Part shown: in pieces, positions 8,782 to 18,142 of the stretch | How the letters are laid out: every line of letters begins with the position of its first letter | How positions within the stretch are numbered: the first letter of the stretch is position 1 | Source of the DNA: Streptomyces sp. G44 | Lineage (GTDB): Bacteria; Actinomycetota; Actinomycetes; Streptomycetales; Streptomycetaceae | DNA length: 64,000 nt | Direction: 5' to 3' | Assembly (NCBI RefSeq): GCF_016905445.1 | Contig: NZ_JAFEXF010000006.1 | Location: 1-64,000 of the forward strand | Made by a program: the position numbers and the translations under genes | The notes under the pieces: model-generated | Told to the model about the DNA's origin: nothing | Databases searched by the model: none | The model's input: only the letters and a program-made list of their open reading frames with translations

Positions 8782-9276
8782 GTGGCGCCTGACTTCGGTG
8801 TCGGTGCCGTCGATTCGTGGCTCAACGCCTTCGGCTTCGGCATAGGCGAAGGGGTAGGGGTAGGCATAGGCGAAGGTGCGCAGGCGGGTGCCGGGCCGTT
8901 CGGGGACGGCGAAGCCGCGAGCGGCAAGCAGCGGCCGGCCGGATCTCGTGGATGGCTCGGGTGACGGTGGGGGGAGTCACGCCGTGAAGCTCGGCCAGCG
9001 CCGCGTGCGGCAAGCGCAGGGCAGGTAGACCACAGTGACCAGGACCCGGTCGGTGAAGACCACTGTGTGGTCCGGTCCTGCGTCGGCCGCCCGCCGACGG
9101 TCGCCGCCTCTGCGCTCGCGCAGTGCCGACTCGCACCGAGCCGTCCACGGATCGGCCAACTCCTCGATCACATAGCCGAGATGCGGACGGTCAAAGCCAC
9201 AGAAGGCAGGAGGGGACAAGACCGCACGGTCTCGGTAATGCGTCACAGCATCACCAGCCCGGGCGGTTCGCCTCAC
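8782..9276 (-). pseudogene. 5' segment of the transposase split by the 7110-8779 insertion
   Basis: The minus strand begins near 9276 and reads FCGFDRPHLGYVIEELADPW, then CESALRERRGGDRRR and VVFTDRVLVTVV. After a frame change it continues ALAELHGVTPPTVTRAIHEI, an N-terminal helix-turn-helix of DDE transposases. It ends at the insertion junction in the frame of EVRR. The repeated, low-complexity tract near 8840-8880 (AYAYPYAYAE in one frame) is a local repeat expansion inside the gene. Several frame changes make it a pseudogene. Confidence 0.55.
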
Positions 9277-9277
9277 G

Positions 9278-9811
9278 TCACGATTCGCCAGCGGTCCGAG
9301 CGGCGTAGGACTTCGCGAGCAATTCCTCCACCAGAGCGCTCTTCGCCGCCGAGTAGGCTGCCCTGCCCTCGCCCTCGGCGCAGAACCGCTGTGCCAGGGT
9401 CACCTTCAACGCGCCGTAGCGCTGGACTTCATCGGACTGCTGACGCAGGTAATCACGGAGCAGGACGTGATCAAGGTGGGGTTTCGAGCCTGCAACCACG
9501 CCGTACAGATGATGTTCGGGAGCCGCGGAAGGGGCCTGGAAGGCCTCCCGTCCCCGTATCCCCAGATCGCCTTCGTGCCGGTAGCCCAGCCCGGCGAGCC
9601 GGGGTATCAACTCGGCCAGAACGGCATCCTCGGACACCACAATGTCGAGATCGATGATCGGTTTGGCAGCACACCCCGGCACGGCCGTACTGCCCACGTG
9701 CTCGATGGACGCACCCAGATCAGCGACGTGAGGTGCCAGTCGCTGCCGCAGCCCCTCGAACCGCTCGGACCATTGGGGGTCGTAGTCACGGACCACGATC
9801 ATGCCAGTCAT
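9278..9811 (-). CDS. GrpB-like nucleotidyltransferase-fold protein
   Basis: This 177-residue protein starts MTGMIVVRDYDPQW and carries the family signature HVGSTAVPGCAAKPIIDLD (about residues 36-54), which forms the nucleotidyltransferase-like core. The ending HLYGVVAGSKPHLDHVLLRD and RFCAEGEGRAAYSAAKSALV is also typical of GrpB (UPF0157). Biochemical function in bacteria is not established; some family members add nucleotides to small molecules or proteins. The ATG at 9811 was preferred over one nine bases downstream. The longer upstream frame is out of character. Confidence 0.85.
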   Translation of the reverse strand: MTGMIVVRDYDPQWSERFEGLRQRLAPHVADLGASIEHVGSTAVPGCAAKPIIDLDIVVSEDAVLAELIPRLAGLGYRHEGDLGIRGREAFQAPSAAPEHHLYGVVAGSKPHLDHVLLRDYLRQQSDEVQRYGALKVTLAQRFCAEGEGRAAYSAAKSALVEELLAKSYAARTAGES

Positions 9812-9939
9812 GTCGGCAGTCTCCCAGGATCGCCAGAGCCCATCGCCTCTCGCGGGGATCTGGCTATCGCGTACCGTGTCGTCAGAGACGATCATGCCTC
9901 TGCCTCCCGCATCTCCGGACGGGGCCAACCTCCAGCCGG

Positions 9940-10869
9940 TCAATGCGTGATGAGGCTCCGACCCCGGCTCATGGGTGCCGGTTTGTCGAGTACGAGGGCG
10001 GTATAGCCCACGTGGCGCCCCAGAGCTTGATGGGCGTTGACGGTGGCGAGAGTGACATGCCAGTCGCGTTCGCTCAATTCCCGGAGACCTGGCCAGCGCA
10101 GACACAGGGCCCGTCGGCCCAAGGGAGTCGCTGCCAGGCGCGTCAGCGCTGTTCCCAGTTGCGTGAAGCGTGTGATGACGGGGCGGGTCCAGTCGGCTGT
10201 GCGCCGTACGACGAACCCGGTCTCTTCCGCGTGTGCGAGGTACCGGGCTGAGGGTTCGAATTCCTCGATCTGCCACGCCGTACGCACCAGACCGTGTGGA
10301 TCGAGTCGCCGGATTTCTGTGGGATCGGCTGTGTTCCATGTGAAGTCGACCAGGACGAACCGTCCACCGGGGCGCAGCACCCGGTATGCCTCGGCCAGAA
10401 GAGCGCGGCGGCCGGTGGGAGAGAGATGGAAAGCGGCTTCAAGACAGTGCACGCGGTCGAAGGAGTCGTCCGTCGTGCCGATGTTCTCGGCCTGGCGCGG
10501 GAGGGCGGTGACATCGGCCACGGCGAAGGTCGTGCGAGGGGCATGACCGTAGCGGGCACGTGCTTGCGCGATCTGCTGGGGGGTGATGTCCACGCCTACC
10601 GCGTCGCAGCCGGACGCGCTCAGTCGGGCGACGGTATGGCCCCTGCCGCAGCACGCGTCCAGCACGCGGTGCCCCGGCCTGGCCTCAAGGAGTTTCAAAC
10701 TGCGGGTCTCCAGCCGCCGCTGAAAGAAGGAAAGCCCGCCGAGGACCGCAGGCAGCGTGGGAAGGGTGTAGTAGCCGAGGTTGACCAACGCGCCCCAGCC
10801 CATGTGCCGACACGCCCGGAAGAAGGGATTCGCGTCGCTGTACGCGGCAGCCAACCGGTCCTGTTCCAC
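9940..10869 (-). CDS. Class I SAM-dependent methyltransferase, 309 residues
   Basis: A central SAM-binding domain is visible: VLDACCGRGHTVARL (motif I), AVGVDITPQQIAQAR, FAVADVTALP, and LRPGGRFVLVDF. The N-terminal 60 residues (FFRACRHMGWGALVNLGYY) resemble the membrane-associating leader of methyltransferases acting on quinones, sterols or fatty-acid-like substrates. The C-terminal third may define substrate. Start ATG at 10869. It is 128 bp downstream of the GrpB-like gene start and points the same way. There is no biosynthetic cluster nearby to tell the substrate. Confidence 0.8.
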   Translation of the reverse strand: MEQDRLAAAYSDANPFFRACRHMGWGALVNLGYYTLPTLPAVLGGLSFFQRRLETRSLKLLEARPGHRVLDACCGRGHTVARLSASGCDAVGVDITPQQIAQARARYGHAPRTTFAVADVTALPRQAENIGTTDDSFDRVHCLEAAFHLSPTGRRALLAEAYRVLRPGGRFVLVDFTWNTADPTEIRRLDPHGLVRTAWQIEEFEPSARYLAHAEETGFVVRRTADWTRPVITRFTQLGTALTRLAATPLGRRALCLRWPGLRELSERDWHVTLATVNAHQALGRHVGYTALVLDKPAPMSRGRSLITH

Positions 10870-11100
10870 AGTGCTCGGCCTCCCGGAGTGACGGGGTCAG
10901 TGCCCGTCTCGTGAGCACGCTGAGACAGGGATCGGTGGACGTACTACGGCCCGGACAGGCCGGACTGACGAGTCTGTGGCCGCCCGGCACAGCGCAGCCA
11001 TCGAGTCACAGCCATCAACGTGACCGCTTCATGGTGAGTCACGCGCGGTCACCCAGTCGCTGCGGCACACGAGATCCACGCGCTGGGCGTGGGGGCGGTA

Positions 11101-11120
11101 CAGGTCAGGTCAGGTCAGGT
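11101..11120. repeat. Four tandem copies of CAGGT
   Basis: Perfect 5-base unit repeated four times in non-coding DNA downstream of the methyltransferase promoter side. It is probably replication slippage. Confidence 0.8.
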
Positions 11121-11456
11121 CACAGCCCACACTGCCGAGGTTCCCGGAAGCGTCAGCTGCTCACAGCCGTGGACGGCGAGGCAGGGCTGTGCGGACTGCT
11201 TCGCGCTGGATGAGATCGCGTGGGTGCTGCTGCCGTGCCGCGCGGCAGGGCGCGAGGCTCCCCCGCCTGGCGATGCCGGGCATCGTCCGCGCCATCATCC
11301 GGTTCGCGTGAACGTCATCCCCGGCCCCGATCACCCGGGATCCGTTGAGATCCGGGAGGCGATGCGTGATGAGCACCTGGTGGTGGTTCATGCGACGCAC
11401 GCCGCACCCGACACGCACCGCTGACCGCGCCACCGGCAGGTGGGAGCGGGCAGCCC

Positions 11457-11519
11457 CCGGTGGCGGCGGTGGAGACGGTGGAGGCGGTGGAGGCGGTGGA
11501 GGCGGTGGAGGCGGTGGTT
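11457..11519. repeat. GGTGGAGGC-type minisatellite
   Basis: A nine-base unit repeats about five times with small variation. In one plus frame it would encode poly-glycine, but the surrounding frame has no other coding evidence. It is located 65 bp from the 3' end of the next minus-strand gene. Confidence 0.75.
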
Positions 11520-11584
11520 CCACCCCATCACGACATCTCACCGGCCCCTGACCAGAAGGCCCCGGCGGGGTGGGCAGAAGACCG

Positions 11585-12055
11585 TCATCCGCCCTCCTCG
11601 CCGTCGGCGAGACGGCGACGCCACCACAGATCGGAGCGCCACTGTCGCTGATGGGCGAATGGATCGGGCAAGGTGCGCCCGAGGTATGCGGCGTCCAGGA
11701 ACATCACGCGGCGTTTCAGCTCCAGGCGAGGTCGGGGTGGCAGCTCCTGAAGGATCTGTTCCAGCACGTCGCGTGCGTGCCGCACGTCGTCGAAGGAACA
11801 ACCGCGGCACGAGCACCGCGCGTACCGCGGGTAGAGAGGGCGGCATCCCTGCGGTGCCAGGAATTCCTGATACCGCCGCAACGCGCGTGCAGTGGTGCCG
11901 GGGTAGACGTAGTAGTCGCCGGAACGCCACTCCACCCGATGTATCGCAAGGCTGGTGGGGGCAGAAAGCCCGTGGATCCGGTCGGAGGACAGGGCCTCCC
12001 AGGTACGTGTGCCACGTCGTTCGGCGCGCAGGGCGCCCGGCCGTCTACGCGGCAT
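11585..12055 (-). CDS. Conserved hypothetical protein, 156 residues
   Basis: A basic protein with a charged C-terminal helix region (RHARDVLEQILQELPPRPRL, then MFLDAAYLGRTLPDPFAHQ and WRSDLWWRRRLADG). Similar short proteins occur widely in Streptomyces with unknown function. A CSCRGC cysteine cluster lies in the middle and may bind metal. Start ATG at 12055; the first 40 residues are weakly protein-like, so a later start is possible. It is convergent with nothing and upstream-divergent from the RsbQ-like gene. Confidence 0.55.
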   Translation of the reverse strand: MPRRRPGALRAERRGTRTWEALSSDRIHGLSAPTSLAIHRVEWRSGDYYVYPGTTARALRRYQEFLAPQGCRPLYPRYARCSCRGCSFDDVRHARDVLEQILQELPPRPRLELKRRVMFLDAAYLGRTLPDPFAHQRQWRSDLWWRRRLADGEEGG

Positions 12056-12365
12056 CGGCCTTTCGTTGTGCAGTCATGGGGTCATGATGCCAGCTCCCAG
12101 GCCCCCTGCCATCACTGGGCCGGAATGGCGGGCAGCCCAGCATGGCACCCGGATCTGCGCAACGAGTTCTGCGACCACGTCCGGCAGCGCGGTGCCGTCT
12201 TGGGACGCGGAGGTCCGGCTGCGCGGGGACGCACCCGCGCTCGCCCCGCCTGGTCCTGCTTCGGTACCGGGCTGACGTCGGAGCGGTCATTCTGGAATCC
12301 ACCAGGGACACCGAGGCGCCGGGCCCCTGCCTGGGGTGGGGCCGAGGGACGGGAAACTGTCGGGC

Positions 12366-13166
12366 GTGGACATCCGTCGCAGGAACAACGTCACCGTCGC
12401 CGGCCGCGCGGACGGGCCGGTGGTCGTGCTTGCGCACGGATTCGGCTGTGACCAGAACATGTGGCGCCTGGTGGTTCCCACACTGGCCGAGAGTTACCGG
12501 GTGGTGCTCTTCGACTACGTGGGTTCGGGCCGGGCGGACCCTTCGGCCTGGGACGAGCGGCGCTACGGCTCCCTGGAGGGCTACGCACAAGATGCGCTGG
12601 AAGTCTGCGAAGAGCTGGACCTGCGGGATGTCACATTCGTGGGGCATTCGGTCAGCGTGATGGTCGGGGTACTGGCGGCCGCGAAGGCGCCGGAGCGGTT
12701 CTCGCGGCTGGTGATGGTCGCTCCCTCACCCTGCTACATCGACGACGACAGCTACCGGGGCGGGTTCAGCGCGGAGGACATCGACGAGCTGCTGGAATCG
12801 CTGGAGTCGAACTATCTGGGCTGGTCGGCGACGATGGCCCCGGTCATCATGGGCAATGAGGACCGCCCGGAACTCGGCCAGGAGCTGACGACGTCGTTTT
12901 GTGCGACCGATCCGGACATGGCGCGGGTCTTCGCCCGCACGACGTTCCTGACCGACAGCCGGAAGGATCTGAAGACAGTCACGGTGCCGACGCTGATCCT
13001 GGAGTGCCGGCAGGATGTGATCGCTCCCCGGGAAGTCGGCGCCTACGTCCGTGACGCGATTCCCGGCAGCCGGCTGGTGACTTTGGAGGCGACGGGGCAC
13101 TGCCCGCAGCTGAGCGCGCCGCAGGCCACCGCAGGGGCGATCACCGACTTCATCGGCGCGGCCTGA
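12366..13166 (+). CDS. rsbQ: RsbQ-like alpha/beta hydrolase
   Basis: This 266-residue alpha/beta hydrolase matches Bacillus RsbQ over its length. HGFGCDQNMW, LFDYVGSGRADPSAWD, GYAQDALEVCEELDL and VMVAPSPCYIDD are near-identical blocks. The catalytic triad is visible as Ser95 (GHSVS), Asp217 (CRQDVIAP) and His245 (TGHCPQLS). RsbQ is required, with the PAS phosphatase RsbP, to sense energy stress; its small hydrophobic ligand is not settled. The GTG at 12366 was chosen to match the RsbQ N-terminus; another GTG at 12336 is possible. It overlaps the next gene by one base, so they are co-translated. Confidence 0.92.
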   Translation: MDIRRRNNVTVAGRADGPVVVLAHGFGCDQNMWRLVVPTLAESYRVVLFDYVGSGRADPSAWDERRYGSLEGYAQDALEVCEELDLRDVTFVGHSVSVMVGVLAAAKAPERFSRLVMVAPSPCYIDDDSYRGGFSAEDIDELLESLESNYLGWSATMAPVIMGNEDRPELGQELTTSFCATDPDMARVFARTTFLTDSRKDLKTVTVPTLILECRQDVIAPREVGAYVRDAIPGSRLVTLEATGHCPQLSAPQATAGAITDFIGAA

Positions 13167-14451
13167 TGATGTGCCGCACGGACCAGGTGCCGGAGCCGGA
13201 TGAGGAGCGGGACGTGGACGCCACGGACGCGGTGTTCACCTCACTGCTGGAGGACAGCACCGAGGAGCTGTACGAGCAGGCGCCGTGCGGGTACATGTCC
13301 ACACTGATGGACGGCACCATCGCGAAGATCAACGCCACCCTGCTGGACTGGCTGGGCCTGGAGAGGTCCCGGGTGGTGGGGCGGATGCGGTTCACCGACC
13401 TGTTGACCGTGGGCGGCAAGCTGTACCACGAGACGCACTTCGCGCCGCTGTTGCAGATGAAGGGCGAAGTCAGCGGCATCGCCATGGACATCGAGACCGC
13501 GGGCAGGCAGCGGATGCCGGTGCTGGTCACCTCGAAGGTGAAGACCAGCGAAGACGGCGAGCCCATGCTGATCCGCACCACGGTCTTCGACGCCCGTGAC
13601 CGGCGCGCCTATGAAGCCGAGCTGCTGCGCGGCCGCAAAGCGGCCGAGGAAGCACGCCGGCAGTCCGAGGCTGACCGCATTCGGCTCCAAGAGGCGCTGG
13701 CCGTCCTCCAGCAGAGCCTGCTGCCCTCCGAGCTGCCCGCGGTCCCGGGCCTGGAGGCCGGCTCGTACTACCACACCGCTCCCCCGACTTGCTGGGCGGA
13801 GACTTCTACGACCTGTTTCCCCTGGGCAAAGACCGGTGGGCGTTCTTTCTCGGGGACGTGTGCGGCAAGGGCCCCCAGGCCGCAGCGGTCACCTCGCTGG
13901 CCCGCTACACGCTGCGCGCCGCCGCCCTGCACAACGACGACCCCATCACCGTGCTGACCACGCTGAACACGGTGCTGCACGAGCGGTACGCCAGCGGCGA
14001 GGGCCGCTACTGCACCGCCATATTCGGCGTCCTTCAGCCCGAGAACGGCCACGTCGGTGTGCACCTGGCCTCCGGCGGACACCCCTCCGTGCTGATCCAG
14101 CGCGCGAACGGCAACGCCCACTACCTCCCCACCCCAGGCGGGCTGCTGGTCGGCGTCCTGCCCACGGCCCCCTTCACAGCCGCCCGCACCCGGCTACTGC
14201 CCGGCGACACCCTCCTGCTGTACACCGACGGCCTGACCGAGGCCCGCATCGGGCCCGAGCGCGAGCTGTACGGCGAGGACGCCCTGCGCGCCTTCACCGC
14301 CACCCACCCCCCGGTAGGCCCCCAGGCTCTGATCACTGCCCTGAGCGGGCTGCTTGCCTCCTTCGGCGACGGGCTCGACGACGACACCGCGCTGCTTGCC
14401 CTCGGCGTGCCCGCCTCCCTTCCCATCACCGCGAGCGAAGATCTGACATGA
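13166..14451 (+). CDS. rsbP: RsbP-like PAS/PP2C phosphatase with one frameshift
   Basis: The first frame (13166 to about 13785) encodes a PAS domain (EQAPCGYMSTLMDGTIAKIN, about residues 35-150) and a charged helix (RQSEADRIRLQEALAVLQQS). It also encodes the start of the PP2C/SpoIIE domain (SLLPSELPAVPGLEAGSYYH). The rest of the phosphatase (GGDFYDLFPLGKDRWAFFLG, VCGKGPQAA, ASGGHPS, LLLYTDGLTEAR, DDDTALL) is in the -1 frame. Restoring one C in the CCCCC run near 13783 rejoins them exactly. This is either a sequencing error or a recent inactivation. RsbP dephosphorylates the anti-anti-sigma factor. It is placed between RsbQ and a STAS protein. Confidence 0.85.
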
Positions 14452-14801
14452 GCCCACTCACGATCACAGTCCAAGACGCCGCCACCGGTCCCGTCCTGGA
14501 GATCACCGGTGACCTCGACCACCACACGGCACCCGAACTGCGCAAGGCCGTGGACGGCCTGACCATCGCCGCAGGGCAGCTGTTGGTCCTGGACATGGCC
14601 GCCCTGGACTTCTGCGACTCCAGCGGCATCAGCGCTCTGCTCTCAGCCAGGAGCCGGGCGATCGACCACGGCGGCGATGTAGCTCTGGCCGCGGTTCCCG
14701 CCAACACCGCCCGCATCCTTGGCCTCGTCGGCTTGGACCAGGTCTTCGCCAGCCACCCGGACGCCGCCACCGCCACCGCCCGCGGTTCCGTTGCCGGCTG
14801 A
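14448..14801 (+). CDS. STAS-domain anti-sigma factor antagonist
   Basis: This 117-residue STAS domain (ITGDLDHHTAPELRKAVDGL, LVLDMAALDFCDSSGISALL) has the conserved phosphorylatable Ser within DSSG. Such proteins release a sigma factor by binding its anti-sigma kinase when dephosphorylated. The start overlaps the phosphatase stop (ATGA), so the phosphatase and its likely substrate are translationally coupled. No anti-sigma kinase or sigma factor gene follows, so partners must be encoded elsewhere. Confidence 0.9.
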   Translation: MSPLTITVQDAATGPVLEITGDLDHHTAPELRKAVDGLTIAAGQLLVLDMAALDFCDSSGISALLSARSRAIDHGGDVALAAVPANTARILGLVGLDQVFASHPDAATATARGSVAG

Positions 14802-15649
14802 TTTCGACTGCCCTGATTTCAGCACGCCGACGCGCTGAGGAAGACCAGGGCAGGAATGCCAATGTCGTCGAGTGCGGTGAGGGGGCCGTCGCCAAAGGTG
14901 AGGACAGCGTCGGTCGGGACGCGTTGGCCGCCGAGGAATTCATCGTGGTCTTCGACGGTGCGCTCGCCGTGGTCAGGTGGTGGACCTGGACGGTGCGATG
15001 CTGTCCGGGCTGAACTTCCCCTCGCCGCACCGGCCGTTCACCACTGTGGAGCGGCAGCAAACGTCGCCCTTGTGCGTCTGTGGCCACGGAGCGCTGTGGT
15101 GCGGTCGTCTGCGGTCGATACCGAACATCAAGCCACGACCCGATTGACGCCCTACCGCCGCAGCGGCGCGGCCGCGTCAATGGAAGCTGTTGCCGTCGCG
15201 GTCTTCGTGCCGGGCGGACTGTGGGCACTGTCGTACTGCCTACTGGTGGAGTGTGGGATGGCGGTGGAGCCTTTGATGCGCCCGGCCCGTGAGGCGGTGC
15301 GGGTGTTGTCCGATGCCGCCGCGGTGACCAACCTGGACCTGCGGAAGGCGGTGAACGGTTGCCGAAGCGGAGCCGGCGTCCGGTGGGGGTGCACTTGGGG
15401 TGGTGGGGTGGGACAGTTCCGGCAGGCCGTTTCAGGGGCGGACAGGGAAGATCAGCGCGTCCGCCACCGTCGACTTCACCGCCACCAGCGCCCGCTACCT
15501 CACAGGGGATACCACCAGCGGCATTGACGGCCCCACGGCGCTGCCCACCCTCACTCCCAGCCCCACGCCTCTCCTATGGGACCCCGAGGACCTCGCCCCG
15601 TCCCCTACCCCGACACCGCCTGGATGTGGCGGCACCTCAACCCATGAAC
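14802..15649. other. Gap with decayed coding traces
   Basis: A minus-strand stretch near 14820-14975 reads HDEFLGGQRVPTDAVLTFGD, which looks like the end of a lost protein. A plus-strand stretch near 15180-15360 (VFVPGGLWALSYCLLVECGM) has one hydrophobic segment. Neither has a supported start, stop and frame. Confidence 0.4.
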
Positions 15650-15905
15650 GATCACAACCCGTGATCACGGCGACAAGGGCTACGACTACCGCCTGTTTCG
15701 ACGATGGCTCACTTCCCGGGGCATCCGGCACCGTCTCGCCCAACAAGGGCGTCGAGTCAACCCGACACCTGGGCCGGCACCGCTGGGTCGTAGAGCGAAC
15801 CGTGTCCTGGCTGGCTGTCCGGGTGCCGACGCCTGCACCGACGCTGCGAGCGCAAGCCTGAGCACTTCCTCGCCTTCGCCACCCATCGCCGTAACCCTCA
15901 CGTTC
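15650..15905 (+). pseudogene. C-terminal remnant of an IS5-type transposase
   Basis: Reading frames in series give DKGYDYRLFRRWLTSRGIRH, then RHLGRHRWVVERTVSWLA, then RRLHRRCERKPEHFLAFATH. These are the D and E regions of a common Streptomyces transposase. At least two frame changes and the absence of the first two-thirds make it a fossil. Confidence 0.7.
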
Positions 15906-16021
15906 CACCGCAAACTGACCAAGTGAAAGACGTCTGAGGCGGACGTCAGCAAAACGTGAGAGAAACGTGAGCGGCATGGGTGAAGCTGGGCACATATTGC
16001 CCCGCTGTGAACAGGAGTCCC

Positions 16022-17587
16022 ATGCTCAGCCCCACCCCCCGCGCCGTCGGCGCAAGATCGCGCAGACGGTCCCGCACGCTGGCAGCTTTGATGACGGTCA
16101 GTGTCGCGCTGGGTGCGGCACTTCTGACGCCCACGGCCGCAGGGGCGGCCGGGTCGACCAACAGGGACGCCTTCGAAAACCTCGGGCAGCCGGACCGGGC
16201 CGAGTGGATGTCCGGCGTCGCCAGTGACACCAGGCTGTCGGCGATGTCCATCCCCGGCACCCATGACACGCTCTCCCTCCACGGCGGGTCGGCCGTGCAG
16301 ACGCAGGAGGACTACGGCGACAGCGCGAAGACGCTGGCGGCGCAGTACGAACGCGGGATCCGTGCCCTCGATATCCGGGTCCGCGTCGTCAACGACGGCC
16401 AGGATTTCGCGATCCATCACGCCGCGTTCTACCAGAACGCCAACTTCGACGATGTCCTGGAAAAGACACAGTCCTTCCTCAAGGCGCATCCGACCGAGAC
16501 GGTCGTGATGCGACTGAAGTCCGAATGCCCCTACTCGGGTGCCGCGCTGCACGAGTGCAAGCACGACCCGGGCACGATGACCCCGCAGAACGTCAAGGCC
16601 ATCTTCGCCGCCTACGCGAACAAGAAGAAATACGCCGACCTGTTCTGGGCGCCCTCCATCACGGGCAGCAGACCGGCGACGATCCCCAAGCTCGGGGAGG
16701 TCCGCGGCAAGCTGGTCCTGGGCAGCTTCGACAGCGTCGAGGACTCGAACTACGGGCTCGTGGGCTTCAACGACCGCAACGAGGACCACTACGACGCTTC
16801 GGACATCACGGAGAAGTGGAACCACGTCAAGAAGAACGTGGACGAGGCCATGTCCGCCACCTCCGACCTGTACGTGACGTACACGTCCGCGAACAAGGTC
16901 CCCGGCGGGGGATCGCCGCGTTACTACGCCGGCGGTTACACGAAGGTCCAGAGCGGCGTCAGCACCGAGGTCCCGGGTGTGAACTACCACCTGATGAAGT
17001 ACCTCAACAAGACCCAGGGCCGCGTCGGCATCGTCATGATGGACTTTCCCGGCTGGGGCCTGGTGAACGCGATCATCGACCACAACAAGGACGATGCCCG
17101 CAGCAGCGGCAACCGGATGCTCTGGCAGGTCAAGGGCGACAAGACCTACGTGAACACGCTGTACGGACGTTGCATGGTGCGGGGCCCCGAGTTCGACGAC
17201 TCCACGTCCGGCGGTCTGGTCACCCAGCGCGAGTGCCAGTCGAGCCCGCCCAGCAGCCACCAGTGGGGGGCCGAGAAGCCCTCCTCGTTCGACAGCAAGG
17301 GCCACTTCTGGATCAAGGCGAGCAACGGCAAGTGCCTGACGGTGCCCTACAACAACGGCACCCCGCCCGGCTCCGGCACCCAGATGTTCTGGTGGGACTG
17401 CGAGACCCGCTGGTTCTCCGGCAGCCAGATGTGGAACATCGTCCCGGTCAAGGTCACCACCTCGAACGGTGAACAGCAGGCCTACAAGTTCGTCAACAAC
17501 TGGACGGGCCTGTGCCTGTCGATGGACCCGGCCACCGCCGGCAAGTCGGGCGGCAAGGTGACCCAGGAGACCTGCCCGAGCAAGTAG
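16022..17587 (+). CDS. Secreted phosphatidylinositol-specific phospholipase C
   Basis: A 521-residue preprotein with a twin-arginine-rich N-terminus and a hydrophobic signal (about residues 18-43). The PI-PLC X domain follows: Ser-Ile-Pro-Gly-Thr-His81-Asp (first catalytic His), DIRVRV, and IHH (His132, second). It cleaves phosphatidylinositol to diacylglycerol and cyclic inositol phosphate outside the cell. The last 160 residues (GRCMVRGPEFDD, GKCLTVPYNN, NNWTGLCLSM with spaced Cys) look like a ricin-type lectin module. The ATG at 16022 has CAGGAG upstream; an earlier start adds an unlikely leader. A terminator follows. Confidence 0.9.
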   Translation: MLSPTPRAVGARSRRRSRTLAALMTVSVALGAALLTPTAAGAAGSTNRDAFENLGQPDRAEWMSGVASDTRLSAMSIPGTHDTLSLHGGSAVQTQEDYGDSAKTLAAQYERGIRALDIRVRVVNDGQDFAIHHAAFYQNANFDDVLEKTQSFLKAHPTETVVMRLKSECPYSGAALHECKHDPGTMTPQNVKAIFAAYANKKKYADLFWAPSITGSRPATIPKLGEVRGKLVLGSFDSVEDSNYGLVGFNDRNEDHYDASDITEKWNHVKKNVDEAMSATSDLYVTYTSANKVPGGGSPRYYAGGYTKVQSGVSTEVPGVNYHLMKYLNKTQGRVGIVMMDFPGWGLVNAIIDHNKDDARSSGNRMLWQVKGDKTYVNTLYGRCMVRGPEFDDSTSGGLVTQRECQSSPPSSHQWGAEKPSSFDSKGHFWIKASNGKCLTVPYNNGTPPGSGTQMFWWDCETRWFSGSQMWNIVPVKVTTSNGEQQAYKFVNNWTGLCLSMDPATAGKSGGKVTQETCPSK

Positions 17588-17610
17588 CCCCGCAGCACGC
17601 CTCCCGCTTC

Positions 17611-17644
17611 CAGGCCGCCCTTCCTTCCCGGGAGGGGCGGCCTG
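17611..17644 (+). terminator. Intrinsic terminator after the PI-PLC gene
   Basis: A 10-bp stem (CAGGCCGCCC with GGGCGGCCTG) lies 23 bases after the PI-PLC stop. The loop region includes further complementary bases. A T-rich run is weak. Confidence 0.7.
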
Positions 17645-17651
17645 TTCGCGT

Positions 17652-17880
17652 CTACCTGCACCGCATCGGATACCGCCCCCGCAGCACCCGCCAGGCCAGC
17701 GGCAGCGTCCCCGCGGCCGTGGTCACGGCCGCCGTCAGGGTGACCAGCGCCGCCTGCGCCACCGCGAGGAGGGCAGGGCGTGTGCCAGGGCCAGCCTGGA
17801 GGCGAGGAGCGGGATCGAGGCCACCACCACGCCGACCACCAGGCCGACGCGCCACCTGGCAGTACGGCCCGTCGAAAAAG
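17652..17880 (-). pseudogene. Frameshifted small membrane protein
   Basis: Two adjoining frames on the minus strand give a plausible protein: RWRVGLVVGVVVASIPLLAS (hydrophobic), then ALLAVAQAALVTLTAAVTTA (hydrophobic) ending RVLRGRYPMRCR. One frame change is needed between them near 17770. Two membrane segments and a basic tail recall small Streptomyces membrane proteins of unknown function. No start is visible in the upstream part. Confidence 0.4.
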
Positions 17881-18142
17881 ACGGCACCGCGCACGTCATC
17901 TGGCGACGCATCGGCACCCACGACATCCTTGCCGGCCCCTGCGCAGAGCCCTGCTGATGTCGTGCGGACGTACCGCCGATTGGCCTGGAACGTCGGCGTG
18001 AAACCCCAGGCCGGCCACCTTGCCGCCGCTCCGCGCTGTCGGCGGAGGCATGATCGCTCACCGCCGCACACGCGCAGGTGGCGATGCCTGGCCGCGGTAT
18101 GACTGGGGTCAGGCACCGTCACCTCGGGGTGCTACGCGCCGA

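Larger units (their letters stand above)
10870..11584. other. Gap with two simple repeats, no supported gene
   Basis: Short frames only. One (about 11310-11424, plus: VIPGPDHPGSVEIREAMRDE) has a plausible composition but no start signal. The stretch holds a CAGGT tandem repeat at 11101-11120 and a GGTGGAGGC-type minisatellite at about 11457-11519. Confidence 0.5.

Noticed and set aside
15686..17305. 539-residue minus-strand open frame
   Set aside because: It is antisense to the PI-PLC gene, whose catalytic motifs, signal peptide and codon bias are clear. The frame is a high-GC shadow.
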